From an uncultured Clostridia bacterium (lineage in GTDB: Bacteria > Bacillota > Clostridia > UBA1381), in NCBI GenBank assembly GCA_934463455.1, contig CAKSJU010000029.1, positions 1-22,210 of the forward strand: a DNA stretch of 22,210 nucleotides, read 5' to 3'. Each line of letters starts with the position of its first letter. Within the stretch, counting starts at the first letter, position 1. A program made the translations under genes and the position numbers. Below the pieces are notes generated by a model that was not told the DNA's origin, made no database searches, and saw only the letters and a list, made by a program, of their open reading frames with translations. Shown one piece after another: positions 1-7,397 of the stretch.

Positions 1-8
1 TTTCTCAT
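1..8 (-). CDS. Start of the next gene after obg (partial, cut by window edge)
   Basis: Only the first two codons and part of a third are present: ATG at 8-6 followed by AGA AA. An AGGGGG ribosome binding site lies at 16-21, 7 bases before the ATG, just after the obg stop codon (25-27). This suggests that a further gene follows obg in the same transcript. In many Firmicutes yhbY or nadD follows obg, but two codons cannot identify it. Confidence 0.4.
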
Positions 9-24
9 TATGCTGCCCCCTAAA

Positions 25-1305
25 TTACCAGACAAAGTCAAATTCCAAATCACCTATCCGAACAGTATCTCCCTCTTGTATTCCTTTTTCAACAAGAGCG
101 TCGATAACGCCGTGATTTTTCAAGGCACGCTGGAAGAATTGCAAGCTTTCCTCATCGGAGAAATTAACACTTCCTCCGACTGCTTCAATCCACGTTCCCG
201 AAATAACAAATACTTTACCGTCTTTTTCTATCTCAAATCCGGATTCTGCCGTATCTATCATATTTTCTTCTTCCAAGTCCATTTCGGTTTCGTATACTTG
301 AATCGGCGGCAGCTTTTGGAGCTCCGTAAATACGTATTTCATAAGCTCGCTGACACCTTTTTTTGTTGCCGCGGATATTTCGAAAAGCTTATATCCTCTT
401 TTTAAAATCTCTTCTTTGAAATTTTTATAAGCTTCTTCGTCTTGAATAATGTCTGTTTTGTTAGCAGCTACAATCTGGGGTCTTTTTTCAAGTTCCATAT
501 TATATTTAATCAATTCCGAATTTATTATATCAAAATCCTCGATAGGGTTTCTGCCCTCAACTGAAGACACATCCACAACATGGATAAGCAATCTTGTTCT
601 TTCTATATGCTTTAAAAATTCATGACCTAATCCGACGCCCTCACTTGCACCTTCTATAATCCCCGGTATATCGGCAAGCACAAAACTCATATGTTCCGCA
701 AGCTCGACCACTCCGAGATTCGGCTCGAGAGTTGTAAAGTGATAATTTGCAATTTTTGGTGCCGCTTTTGTCGTAACCGAAAGGAGTGTTGATTTACCTA
801 CATTCGGAAAGCCAACCAATCCAACATCAGCTAAAAGTTTCAATTCCAGTGTAACTTCACGCTCTATTCCCTGCTGACCGTTTTTTGCAAAATTCGGTGT
901 CTGGCGTGTTGCTGTCGCAAAATGTGCATTTCCCCATCCGCCGTTTCCGCCTTTAATCAAAACAACATCATTTGACGCGTCGGATAAATCGGCAAGAATT
1001 TTTCCGCTTTTGGAGTCGCGAACTAACGTTCCGAGAGGAACATCTATTATAACATCGTCTCCTTTTTTTCCGTTGCATCGGTTGCCCATTCCGTTTTCTC
1101 CCGGGTTTGCGGCATACTTTCTTTTATATCTGAAGTCCATCAATGTTGAAAGTCCCGTATCGACATGAAAAATAACGCTTCCGCCTTTTCCGCCGTCTCC
1201 CCCGTCGGGGCCTCCTGCCGCAACATATTTTTCACGATGAAATGCAATTGCACCGTTTCCGCCGTTCCCGGCTTTTATAATTATTTTAGCTTTATCGACA
1301 AACAT
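25..1305 (-). CDS. obg: Obg family ribosome-assembly GTPase
   Basis: A complete 426-residue Obg/CgtA GTPase, the usual length for Firmicutes. The first ~158 residues are the glycine-rich Obg fold (GGDGGKGGS, GGNGGWGNAHF). The G domain follows, with the P-loop GFPNVGKST, switch II DIPGIIEGA and base-recognition motif NKTD. The C-terminal ~80 residues form an OCT domain ending IGDLEFDF. Obg proteins are essential, bind the large ribosomal subunit and link GTP/ppGpp status to ribosome maturation, in the cytoplasm. The ATG is preceded by GAGAGG at a normal distance. A consensus promoter lies directly upstream (1353-1381), so the gene starts its own transcript rather than depending on rplU-rpmA, which are not seen here. 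Confidence 0.98.
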   Translation of the reverse strand: MFVDKAKIIIKAGNGGNGAIAFHREKYVAAGGPDGGDGGKGGSVIFHVDTGLSTLMDFRYKRKYAANPGENGMGNRCNGKKGDDVIIDVPLGTLVRDSKSGKILADLSDASNDVVLIKGGNGGWGNAHFATATRQTPNFAKNGQQGIEREVTLELKLLADVGLVGFPNVGKSTLLSVTTKAAPKIANYHFTTLEPNLGVVELAEHMSFVLADIPGIIEGASEGVGLGHEFLKHIERTRLLIHVVDVSSVEGRNPIEDFDIINSELIKYNMELEKRPQIVAANKTDIIQDEEAYKNFKEEILKRGYKLFEISAATKKGVSELMKYVFTELQKLPPIQVYETEMDLEEENMIDTAESGFEIEKDGKVFVISGTWIEAVGGSVNFSDEESLQFFQRALKNHGVIDALVEKGIQEGDTVRIGDLEFDFVW

Positions 1306-1352
1306 TTTTATTTTTTCCTCTCACAATTAAACATTCTCTTTCAATATGATTT

Positions 1353-1381
1353 ATTATACCATTTTTTATACAAAAAGTCAA
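1353..1381 (-). promoter_or_regulatory. Sigma-A promoter of obg
   Basis: On the minus strand, TTGACT (1381-1376) is separated by 17 bases from TATAAT (1358-1353), about 45 bases before the obg start codon. Hexamers and spacing both fit the vegetative consensus. Confidence 0.8.
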
Positions 1382-1415
1382 ACACTATCCGACCTTTTTT
1401 ACATTTCAATATAAA

Positions 1416-1469
1416 AAACATATATAAAGACCGTTCGAAAAACATTCTGTACACTTCTTATATATGTTT
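1416..1469 (-). terminator. Possible weak terminator: AT-rich 12-bp inverted repeat
   Basis: AAACATATATAA (1416-1427) and TTATATATGTTT (1458-1469) are perfect inverted repeats with a 30-base loop. On the minus strand the structure is followed by TTTATA. It lies 16 bases beyond the stop of the small frame 1485-1676. The stem has few G-C pairs and the loop is long, so termination would be weak. Confidence 0.3.
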
Positions 1470-1484
1470 GTATTTTTTATGACA

Positions 1485-1676
1485 TTATTCAGTTGCTTCA
1501 TCAAGAATCTTTTTTACAGTCTTTTTACTTTCATCCTCACTGTAGCAGTAATTTTTGCTTTCGTTCAAATCTGCATTTGAAGGAAATACTGTTTCGGTAT
1601 CATCACTTATATTCGGTTGATTCCCAACAAGTATTATATATATTGTATCATCTGTCTCATCCCATGAAAAAATCAC
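1485..1676 (-). CDS. Doubtful 63-codon reading frame, acidic, unrecognised
   Basis: A short acidic frame (begins MIFSWDETDD, ends KKILDEATE) with no recognisable domain, membrane segment or signal peptide. The only in-frame start is a GTG at 1676, with no convincing ribosome binding site. The frame stays open for 11 more codons upstream (about IGFDFSEIQFC) before a stop at 1710-1712, again with no start codon. It therefore looks more like the 3' remnant of a decayed gene than an intact small gene. It lies in an AT-rich gap between the obg promoter and the terminator of the alcohol dehydrogenase gene. I cannot assign a function. Confidence 0.25.
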   Translation of the reverse strand: MIFSWDETDDTIYIILVGNQPNISDDTETVFPSNADLNESKNYCYSEDESKKTVKKILDEATE

Positions 1677-1771
1677 ACAAAATTGTATCTCTGAAAAATC
1701 AAAACCTATTTATTATGTTTGTTCACAATTTATTAACTCATTCAAAAACCGTGGAAATGATGCGGCACAAA

Positions 1772-1811
1772 AAACCAGGCTGTCTGCCGCAGGGGCAAGA
1801 CAGCCTGGTTT
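1772..1811 (-). terminator. Rho-independent terminator of the fucO-like gene
   Basis: A 14-bp perfect stem (AAACCAGGCTGTCT at 1772-1785 with its complement at 1798-1811) has a short GC-rich inner helix and is followed on the minus strand by a run of T. It lies 12 bases beyond the stop of the 1823-2968 gene. It is the most GC-rich terminator in the window. Confidence 0.93.
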
Positions 1812-1822
1812 GATGCAGAGTC

Positions 1823-2968
1823 TTACATCAGACTTCTGTAAATTTCAGCAATTTCTTCCACGCTGGTATCTCTCGGATTTCCCGGACGGCATGCGTCTGC
1901 ATAGGCAGATTCTGCCAGAGCCGGAATATCCTCCTCTTTTACAATTCCTTTGAGGGTGGACGGAATGCCGACGTCTTCGGAAAGTTTCCGTACTGCGTCT
2001 ACAGCTGCTTTGCGGTATTCCGCCGGAGTCATGCTGTCAACTCCCTCAACGCCCATTGCCTTGGCAATGTCCTTATATTTTTCGCCGGTATATTCTGCGT
2101 TATAAGCCATGACTGCCGGGAGCAGAATTGCACATGCCTTGCCGTGCGGGGTGTCATAATATGCAGAAAGTGTGTGCGCCATAGAGTGGTCAACACCCAG
2201 TCCGACATTGGAAAATCCCATGCCGGCAACATACTGACCAAGTGCCATGCCCTCTCTGCCATCCTTTCTGTTCTTCACAGCGTCACGGAGAGAACGTGCA
2301 ATAATTTCAATTGCCTTAATGTGGAACATGTCGGAAAGCTCCCATGCACCCTTTGTAATATAGCCTTCAATTGCATGTGTCAGTGCGTCCATACCGGTTG
2401 CAGCAGTCAGAGAAGCCGGCATAGTAGACATCATGTCCGGATCAACTACGGCAACGACTGGGATGTCGTGTGCATCCACGCAGACAAACTTGCGCTTTTT
2501 CTCCACATCTGTGATGACGTAGTTAATGGTAACCTCTGCCGCAGTTCCTGCTGTTGTCGGCACTGCAATGATCGGAACGCATTTGTTCTTTGTCGGTGCA
2601 ACACCCTCTAAGGAGCGTACATCTGCAAATTCCGGATTGGCAACAATGATTCCGATTGCCTTGGATGTGTCCATGGATGAGCCGCCGCCGATCGCAACGA
2701 TACAGTCAGCACCGCATGCCTGAAATTCTTTCACACCGTGTTGAACATTTTCAATGGTCGGATTCGGTTTGATGTCGGAATAAAGCTTGTACTCAATTCC
2801 AGCCTGTTCAATTAGATCGGTAACCTTTTTCGATACGCCGAATTTTACAAGATCCGGATCGGATGCGACAAACACTTTCTGAAAGCCGCGGCTTTTAATT
2901 TCCTCCGGTATTGCGCAAATTGCGCCTGCACCATGGTATGAGGTTTCGTTAAGCATAAATTTGTTCAT
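1823..2968 (-). CDS. fucO: Iron-dependent alcohol dehydrogenase, lactaldehyde reductase type
   Basis: A 381-residue group III iron-containing alcohol dehydrogenase, very close to E. coli FucO over its whole length; shared runs include NPEFADVRSLEG, TTAGTAAEVTINYVITD and MALGQYVAGMGFSNVGLG. FucO interconverts L-lactaldehyde and L-1,2-propanediol with NAD(H) during anaerobic fucose or rhamnose breakdown. The nucleotide loop is GGGS (94-97). The four metal ligands align as Asp194, His198, His261 and His275. The ATG follows a good AAAGGTGAT site. The gene is monocistronic, with its own consensus promoter and strong terminator. Sampled stretches are about 48-50% GC against roughly 40-43% in neighbours, which suggests transfer. 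No fucose or rhamnose isomerase, kinase or aldolase is nearby, so the exact aldehyde substrate is inferred. Confidence 0.93.
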   Translation of the reverse strand: MNKFMLNETSYHGAGAICAIPEEIKSRGFQKVFVASDPDLVKFGVSKKVTDLIEQAGIEYKLYSDIKPNPTIENVQHGVKEFQACGADCIVAIGGGSSMDTSKAIGIIVANPEFADVRSLEGVAPTKNKCVPIIAVPTTAGTAAEVTINYVITDVEKKRKFVCVDAHDIPVVAVVDPDMMSTMPASLTAATGMDALTHAIEGYITKGAWELSDMFHIKAIEIIARSLRDAVKNRKDGREGMALGQYVAGMGFSNVGLGVDHSMAHTLSAYYDTPHGKACAILLPAVMAYNAEYTGEKYKDIAKAMGVEGVDSMTPAEYRKAAVDAVRKLSEDVGIPSTLKGIVKEEDIPALAESAYADACRPGNPRDTSVEEIAEIYRSLM

Positions 2969-2999
2969 AAAGCAATCACCTTTCTATATTGTTTTTTTA

Positions 3000-3016
3000 C
3001 ATAGTACTTCTCTATG
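3000..3016. promoter_or_regulatory. Small inverted repeat in the fucO-like leader
   Basis: CATAG (3000-3004) and CTATG (3012-3016) are inverted around a 7-base centre, about 10 bases past the promoter -10 box. This could be an operator half-site pair, but five-base arms can arise by chance. Confidence 0.25.
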
Positions 3017-3026
3017 CATTACCTTC

Positions 3027-3055
3027 ATTTTACCTCACAAAACTGAAGTTGTCAA
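3027..3055 (-). promoter_or_regulatory. Sigma-A promoter of the fucO-like gene
   Basis: On the minus strand, TTGACA (3055-3050), a 17-base spacer and TAAAAT (3032-3027) lie about 60 bases before the start codon. This is a near-perfect vegetative promoter. The spacer carries an imperfect dyad (CTTCA...TGAGG), and operator-like repeats overlap and precede it. Confidence 0.88.
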
Positions 3056-3092
3056 GGCTAAAATCGAAGTTTTATAGTAAAAACCGACAGTT
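3039..3092. repeat. Three operator-like direct repeats over the fucO-like promoter
   Basis: On the plus strand, AAAACTGAAGTT (3039-3050), AAAATCGAAGTT (3060-3071) and AAAACCGACAGTT (3080-3092) are spaced 21 and 20 bases apart, about two helical turns. The first overlaps the spacer and the edge of the -35 box, and the others extend upstream. An inverted relative, CCTTCATTTTA, overlaps the -10. The rest of the 2969-3245 gap shows nothing else I can name. Confidence 0.45.
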
Positions 3093-3245
3093 TTTTGCGC
3101 AATAAAAATTTTTGTAATTTGTTTAAATCTGCATATACCGCTACAAATATATGTAAACTATACTTGCTTTTTAATGAAACATCAAGAAACATGACAGAAT
3201 TTCTGCCTCACATACAATTTGATTTCATATATGTTCCCTAATGTA

Positions 3246-5441
3246 TCAGCCTACAATTTCATCCGGGTCATCATATGCTGTTCTGGCCGGAATGACCCAA
3301 ATCATCTGATTGTTTTTGTCCCACTCAACACGACAATCCAGCGCATCCGTTATATCGCGAAGTTTAAAATAATTGTATCCTTCAATATTATAGCAGGTTG
3401 CCTTAATTGGCACACCGTCAAGCGTTAAAAATACCGATGATGAAAACGCCGTTCTTTCGACATTGTCTCCCGGGGTTAATTCGTCGCCGTTCGATGTGTA
3501 ATCATAAAAACTCAACATATCAATAGAATTTGTTGCACCGTCATACTTAACGTCAAAGCTTTTAATAGTTCCGTCAAGGATTTTTGCAATATCTCTGAGC
3601 TTAAAGTAATTATTGTCATCAATATTATATGCAACGGTGTTAAATTTGCGTCCGTCCAGGCAAACAGCCTGCGTTTTTGCAACAGAGTTTTTGTTGAAAC
3701 CGTTTCCGGGATAATAGGTAAAGGTTTCTTTTGAATCATCCTCGTTAACCAAATAGCGTATCTCTCCGTTATAGAAAATAGTATAGATTTTACCTGTTAT
3801 AATCCAGGGCTCTATATCGGAAGGATCTACTCCGGGAATATCCCTCATATCTTCGTCGCGGTCAAACGAAAATTCTTCAATACCGTATACATTTACCCAT
3901 TCTCTGTCGTGTATTTTATTGATATCACCGTTGTTTGAATTAACCCACTCAACATACTCTAACATCTTATTTTCATCAGCGTTGATATATCCGTAACGGT
4001 ATTCTTTCAGCTTTGCAAGTCCTTCGGCAGAATAGGTCAGTGCGCCCCATTCGCCCCAAGGCGTATCTACCGACAGAACACCGATAGGTGCGCCGAGTGC
4101 TGACGTGTCAGCTGCGGACAGTGTTTTGGTAAATTCATCAAGATTGCTTGTCGGAATGTAACATTGCTTTGAGTTAAACCAAATTTTTGAATTTGTTCCG
4201 TCATAGTCTTTCTCAATAACATCAATTGCCGCACCTTTTTTAACCGCACCGACAACGGAAGATCCATCAGAAATATCACAGTCTACAGCCGCTATTGCTT
4301 TGTACTGAGTTGTCGGTTTTTCGGTGTTTGCACGCTGTACATTCACATACTTCGCATCAACATAATAAAGACCTTTCTTATAGTAAATCTTATAGTGTCC
4401 GTTCTGCGGAGTAGTGTCTACAACCTGAATTGACTGATTGATTTTTAAAATGCCTGATTTTACATAATCCGTATTATCGGGAGTGGTCTTAACCATTAAA
4501 AGACTTGTTGCCTTGCCTACCCCCTCAATTTTCGGAGGTGTTGATACCTGATTGTTAATGTCTAAGATATAACAATTGTTTCTCGGGAAGAAATATACGC
4601 CCGGCTTCCAACTTGTGAAAGCAGTACCGTCTTTCTCACCACATTGCCTGATTGTGCCGCGCGATTCGTCAACACCGCCCTCGCTCCATACGGCAACCCA
4701 ATCCTCATTATAGGCAACAACTTCAAATTCACTCGTTACAGTAGCATAAAACGCTGTGTTAGCATTTGCATCTGTTCTTGTTTTTTCAGCAAACGGAGGA
4801 TCGTATCCTATTGCTTTAAGCTCATCCAATCTTTTAGAATGATAGTTAATCGGCGGATTGCCCGGATAGAACGAAGCTTTTACCGAGCCGATTTTACCCG
4901 CATCACCTATATGTAAAATAGCCATTCCCACAAGCGGCAATGAAGCGGGACGGTCGTGTCTTACCCATTCTGTCGGTACCTTAGCATAAAAATTTCTTTC
5001 TTTGCCCTCGGTTGTTTTGCTTCCGCCGTAAATGTAATCGGAAAGAAATGTCATCTCTATCGCATGCTGATACTTGTCAGGGTCGGAAGTTTCCCATTGC
5101 TTATTTAACTCTTTTTCGGCAACCTCGGCAGTTTCCAGTATTGCTGTCGTTTCCCGAGCCGTTGTATAAGCAAGGATATATCCGATTGAGCCGTCCTGAA
5201 GCTGAATTTTATGAAATTTTCTGTCATCTTCTCCGACTACGTAAGCTTCCAAAACCGTCACTTTTGCTCCTTTATCGACAACACCGACAGTTTTTCCTGT
5301 CAAAACAGGAGTTTTTACAACATTTACAGAGCCGCCGAATATAACATAAGCGGTATCGCCCGCCTTTATTTCGGCTGCGGATACTGCCGTACATAGCAGC
5401 ATAAATGCGCAAATAACAGCAGTTAAAATTTTTTTCAACAC
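3246..5441 (-). CDS. Exported protein with SH3-like domains and paired stalk domains
   Basis: A 731-residue secreted or surface protein. Residues 1-22 are a Sec signal peptide (MLKKILTAVICAFMLLCTAV, then SAAE). Residues ~25-95 resemble a bacterial SH3 domain, and two further SH3-like stretches sit near ~305-370 and ~375-440. The C-terminus carries two copies of the copper-amine-oxidase-N-like 'stalk' motif: YNIDDNNYFKLRDIAKIL (near 605) and YNIEGYNYFKLRDI (near 684). Such modules usually mediate cell-wall or surface binding and are not enzymatic. No LPXTG motif or catalytic domain is recognised; residues ~100-300 and ~440-580 are unassigned. The start is GTG, 7 bases after AGGAGG. A MerR-type promoter at 5500-5530 predicts control by the divergent regulator at 5569. 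The ligand and true role are unknown. Confidence 0.85.
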   Translation of the reverse strand: MLKKILTAVICAFMLLCTAVSAAEIKAGDTAYVIFGGSVNVVKTPVLTGKTVGVVDKGAKVTVLEAYVVGEDDRKFHKIQLQDGSIGYILAYTTARETTAILETAEVAEKELNKQWETSDPDKYQHAIEMTFLSDYIYGGSKTTEGKERNFYAKVPTEWVRHDRPASLPLVGMAILHIGDAGKIGSVKASFYPGNPPINYHSKRLDELKAIGYDPPFAEKTRTDANANTAFYATVTSEFEVVAYNEDWVAVWSEGGVDESRGTIRQCGEKDGTAFTSWKPGVYFFPRNNCYILDINNQVSTPPKIEGVGKATSLLMVKTTPDNTDYVKSGILKINQSIQVVDTTPQNGHYKIYYKKGLYYVDAKYVNVQRANTEKPTTQYKAIAAVDCDISDGSSVVGAVKKGAAIDVIEKDYDGTNSKIWFNSKQCYIPTSNLDEFTKTLSAADTSALGAPIGVLSVDTPWGEWGALTYSAEGLAKLKEYRYGYINADENKMLEYVEWVNSNNGDINKIHDREWVNVYGIEEFSFDRDEDMRDIPGVDPSDIEPWIITGKIYTIFYNGEIRYLVNEDDSKETFTYYPGNGFNKNSVAKTQAVCLDGRKFNTVAYNIDDNNYFKLRDIAKILDGTIKSFDVKYDGATNSIDMLSFYDYTSNGDELTPGDNVERTAFSSSVFLTLDGVPIKATCYNIEGYNYFKLRDITDALDCRVEWDKNNQMIWVIPARTAYDDPDEIVG

Positions 5442-5469
5442 AATAATTCCTCCTTTTTTATTTTTTATG

Positions 5470-5498
5470 TTGATTTATTAGAATCTATGTGTTATAAT
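5470..5498 (+). promoter_or_regulatory. Promoter of the merR-type regulator gene
   Basis: TTGATT (5470-5475), a 17-base spacer and TATAAT (5493-5498) predict a start near 5505. The dyad at 5506-5527 would then cover positions +1 to about +22, a suitable place for autorepression. Its -10 box is back to back with that of the opposite promoter (TATAATAATTATA, 5493-5505). Confidence 0.7.
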
Positions 5499-5499
5499 A

Positions 5500-5530
5500 A
5501 TTATACATCGTCCATTGATGGTCGATGCAA
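5500..5530 (-). promoter_or_regulatory. MerR-type promoter of the exported SH3/stalk gene (19-bp spacer)
   Basis: On the minus strand, TTGCAT (5530-5525) and TATAAT (5505-5500) are separated by 19 bases, longer than the usual 17. The spacer is filled by the dyad at 5506-5527. An overlong spacer with a central dyad is the classic arrangement of promoters that MerR-family activators twist into an active shape. Confidence 0.75.
5506..5527. promoter_or_regulatory. 22-bp dyad operator, probable MerR binding site
   Basis: CATCGTCCA (5506-5514), TTGA, TGGTCGATG (5519-5527): 9-base arms with one mismatch. It lies between the -35 and -10 of the minus promoter and at the predicted start of the plus promoter, in the gap next to the MerR-type gene. 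Confidence 0.75.
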
Positions 5531-5568
5531 TACTATTTTAAAAAAAAATTAAATTTGTGAGGAATGCT

Positions 5569-6339
5569 ATGACTCCCAATAAAAAATTCTTTTCGATAGG
5601 TGAAATTGCCAAATCTGTAAATATCACACGTAAAATCATATTGAATTATGAAACAAAGGGATTGATAATTCCCGATAAAAAAGAAGGTCTGACCGGAAAC
5701 AGATATTACTCTATTGATACGCTTACTAAAATTCGTTCTATCCGCATTTTTCAGGATCTCGGTCTTTCACTGGACGAAATCAAAGATTATTTTAATGACA
5801 CAACGGATTTGCAGCCGTTGATTAAGCGACTGGAAGCAAGGCGGGATGAGCTTAATTTAAATATAGAAAAGCTGTATGAGCGAACAAATAAAAATCAAAA
5901 TAAAATTACCGAAATTACCGTTAATGCACAGACTGTTTATTACCGGAAATACAATACAAATTCCATTTCGGAAAAAAGCTCACTTTTGAGAGAAACTGCA
6001 TTGGAGGCAATGCGTATTTACGGAACGGATACTACAAGAAGAATGTATTTTACAGAATATCCTTTGAATAAAACAGATGAAGTATCTTGCTGCATTGCCG
6101 TACCGCCGGGAAGCAAAGGCGAATACATATTAAATATTCCCGAATTTCGTGCTGTTTCCACATACCATCACGGAGCATACGAAGATCTTCCGCTTGTCAG
6201 AGAGAAGCTTGTCAGCTATGCAAAAGAAAACAAAATAAAAATATCTGAAAAATGCCGGCATGTATATATTGAAGGTCCTCCTCAGCACAAAGATCCTCAT
6301 AGGTTTATAACGCAAATTCTCATTCCATTGAAAAAATAA
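5569..6339 (+). CDS. MerR-family regulator with GyrI-like sensor domain
   Basis: A transcription regulator of 256 residues from the ATG at 5569. This start is chosen over the GTG at 5557 because TGAGG lies 6 bases before the ATG and overlaps that GTG. The N-terminal ~70 residues are a MerR winged helix (FSIGEIAKSVNITRKIILNY, GNRYYS, LGLSLDEI). A coiled-coil linker follows (~85-115), and the C-terminal ~150 residues resemble the GyrI-like/BmrR effector fold (IPEFRAVSTYHHGAYEDLP; IEGPPQHKDPHRFITQILIPL). Proteins of this layout bind small lipophilic or cationic molecules and activate divergent genes. The only obvious target is the exported protein at 3246-5441, whose promoter has MerR geometry. 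Ligand unknown; there is no cysteine cluster suggesting a metal sensor. A bidirectional terminator follows. Confidence 0.92.
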   Translation: MTPNKKFFSIGEIAKSVNITRKIILNYETKGLIIPDKKEGLTGNRYYSIDTLTKIRSIRIFQDLGLSLDEIKDYFNDTTDLQPLIKRLEARRDELNLNIEKLYERTNKNQNKITEITVNAQTVYYRKYNTNSISEKSSLLRETALEAMRIYGTDTTRRMYFTEYPLNKTDEVSCCIAVPPGSKGEYILNIPEFRAVSTYHHGAYEDLPLVREKLVSYAKENKIKISEKCRHVYIEGPPQHKDPHRFITQILIPLKK

Positions 6340-6341
6340 TA

Positions 6342-6360
6342 CCACCCGCCATGCGGGTGG
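6342..6360. terminator. Bidirectional terminator between convergent genes
   Basis: CCACCCGC (6342-6349), a 3-base loop, then GCGGGTGG (6353-6360). The minus-strand side is followed by TATTATTTTTT, serving the amidohydrolase gene; the plus-strand side has a weaker T-rich stretch after the regulator gene. Confidence 0.85.
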
Positions 6361-6408
6361 ATATTTATTGTCCTATTTACTAAGCTATATTTTACTGTCC
6401 TGAACATT

Positions 6409-7197
6409 TTAAATGCTCAAAAGCATTTCGGCATTTTTTCCGAGTATCATTTCCTTTTCCGCATTTGAAATATTAAGCAAATTCACGCGTTCCAATCCAA
6501 CCTTCGGGTTTGTCCACGGCAGGTCGGAGCCAAACAAAATTCTGTCCGCACCATGTTCTTTTATCATCTTTTCAAAGATTTCAATCGGCATAAATCCCTC
6601 ATTACATGAAGTATCAAGAAAAATCGGCTCACCGATAAGCTTTTCCGCCGATTCCTCGCACATTTTAAATCCGCCCATATGTGCAAGTACAACTTTTTCG
6701 TTTCGGAACATTCCGATTACATTTTTTATTCTTTCCGGTGTTGCATGTGCAGGCTCACCAACTCCGTCATCCACCCCGGTATGAAATATAAGCACAAAAT
6801 CTCTTTTTAATATTTCTTCATATATGGCTCCCATTTTTTTATCATCTATAAAAAAACCTTGATAATCGGGGTGCAGCTTTATACCCTTAATTCCGTTTTC
6901 CTGCAACAGCGCAAGATAATATTTATAATCGCAATCGGGGTGAACACTTCCGAAAGAAACAAACCGCGGATTTTTGTCAACTTCAATTGCAAATCTGTTG
7001 ACATTTTCCGTTTGTTTTACGTTCGTAGCAATATTACAAACAACGCTTTTATCAATTTTACATTTATCCATTACCTTCATATTCCCTATGACTGTTGCAT
7101 CCGAATTGGGTGCATAACCCGAAATTTCAGACAAATGCGCTATCGTTTTTTCCGCAAGCTTATCCGGAAAAAGATGTGTGTGAAAATCCAATGTCAT
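6409..7197 (-). CDS. Amidohydrolase family TIM-barrel protein
   Basis: A 262-residue protein of the amidohydrolase-2 family (metal-dependent hydrolases and decarboxylases), cytoplasmic with no signal peptide. The barrel motifs are visible in order: the N-terminal HxH pair (DFHTH, His6 and His8), GIKLHPDYQGF, a strand-5-like FHTG, LAHMGG with a conserved His, and the C-terminal GSDLPW with the catalytic Asp. These are the metal-binding and acid/base positions expected of an active enzyme. The substrate cannot be told: relatives include carboxylate decarboxylases and lactonases. The ATG is preceded by AAGGAG. A strong terminator-like hairpin stands just 10 bases upstream of that site, leaving no room for a promoter between the two, so expression must pass through the hairpin. 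Confidence 0.88.
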   Translation of the reverse strand: MTLDFHTHLFPDKLAEKTIAHLSEISGYAPNSDATVIGNMKVMDKCKIDKSVVCNIATNVKQTENVNRFAIEVDKNPRFVSFGSVHPDCDYKYYLALLQENGIKGIKLHPDYQGFFIDDKKMGAIYEEILKRDFVLIFHTGVDDGVGEPAHATPERIKNVIGMFRNEKVVLAHMGGFKMCEESAEKLIGEPIFLDTSCNEGFMPIEIFEKMIKEHGADRILFGSDLPWTNPKVGLERVNLLNISNAEKEMILGKNAEMLLSI

Positions 7198-7220
7198 TTT
7201 TATATCTCCTTATATAAAAA

Positions 7221-7260
7221 GAGGCTGTTTAAAAAGTCAACCGGCTTTTTAAACAGCTCC
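7221..7260 (-). terminator. 13-bp hairpin terminator or attenuator before the amidohydrolase gene
   Basis: GCTGTTTAAAAAG (7224-7236) pairs perfectly with CTTTTTAAACAGC (7245-7257) around an 8-base loop. On the minus strand it is followed by CTCTTTTTATA. It could end the upstream two-gene transcript (stop at 7398) or act as an attenuator in the amidohydrolase leader. The 7261-7397 gap upstream is very AT-rich; a weak promoter candidate there reads TTGGAT, 17 bases, TCTAAT on the minus strand. Confidence 0.8.
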
Positions 7261-7397
7261 TTTTGAGGGGATAGGAAAAAAGCATTTTCATATAATAAAA
7301 ATCAAAAATTATAAAATTAGATTATTTTAAAATATATTATCCAAGTAACACATGCCTTTTTGCGTTCCGGAGTTTTTTAACATCCCCCTCACTTTAA

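Noticed and set aside
2029..2723. Several frames of 65-155 codons opposite or within the fucO-like gene
   Set aside because: They are shadows of a strongly conserved enzyme gene; none has a ribosome binding site or recognisable product, and long antisense frames are expected in GC-richer genes.
1823..2968. Fused or bifunctional aldehyde/alcohol dehydrogenase (AdhE)
   Set aside because: Length is 381 residues with only the iron-dependent dehydrogenase domain; no aldehyde dehydrogenase domain precedes it.
3180..3245. Terminator after the exported SH3/stalk gene
   Set aside because: Only a short palindrome (CAGAAATTCTG-like) and a repeated GAAACAT are seen; no stem with a T-run that I could support.
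5493..5505. TATAATAATTATA as a stand-alone palindromic operator
   Set aside because: It is explained by two back-to-back -10 boxes of the divergent promoters.
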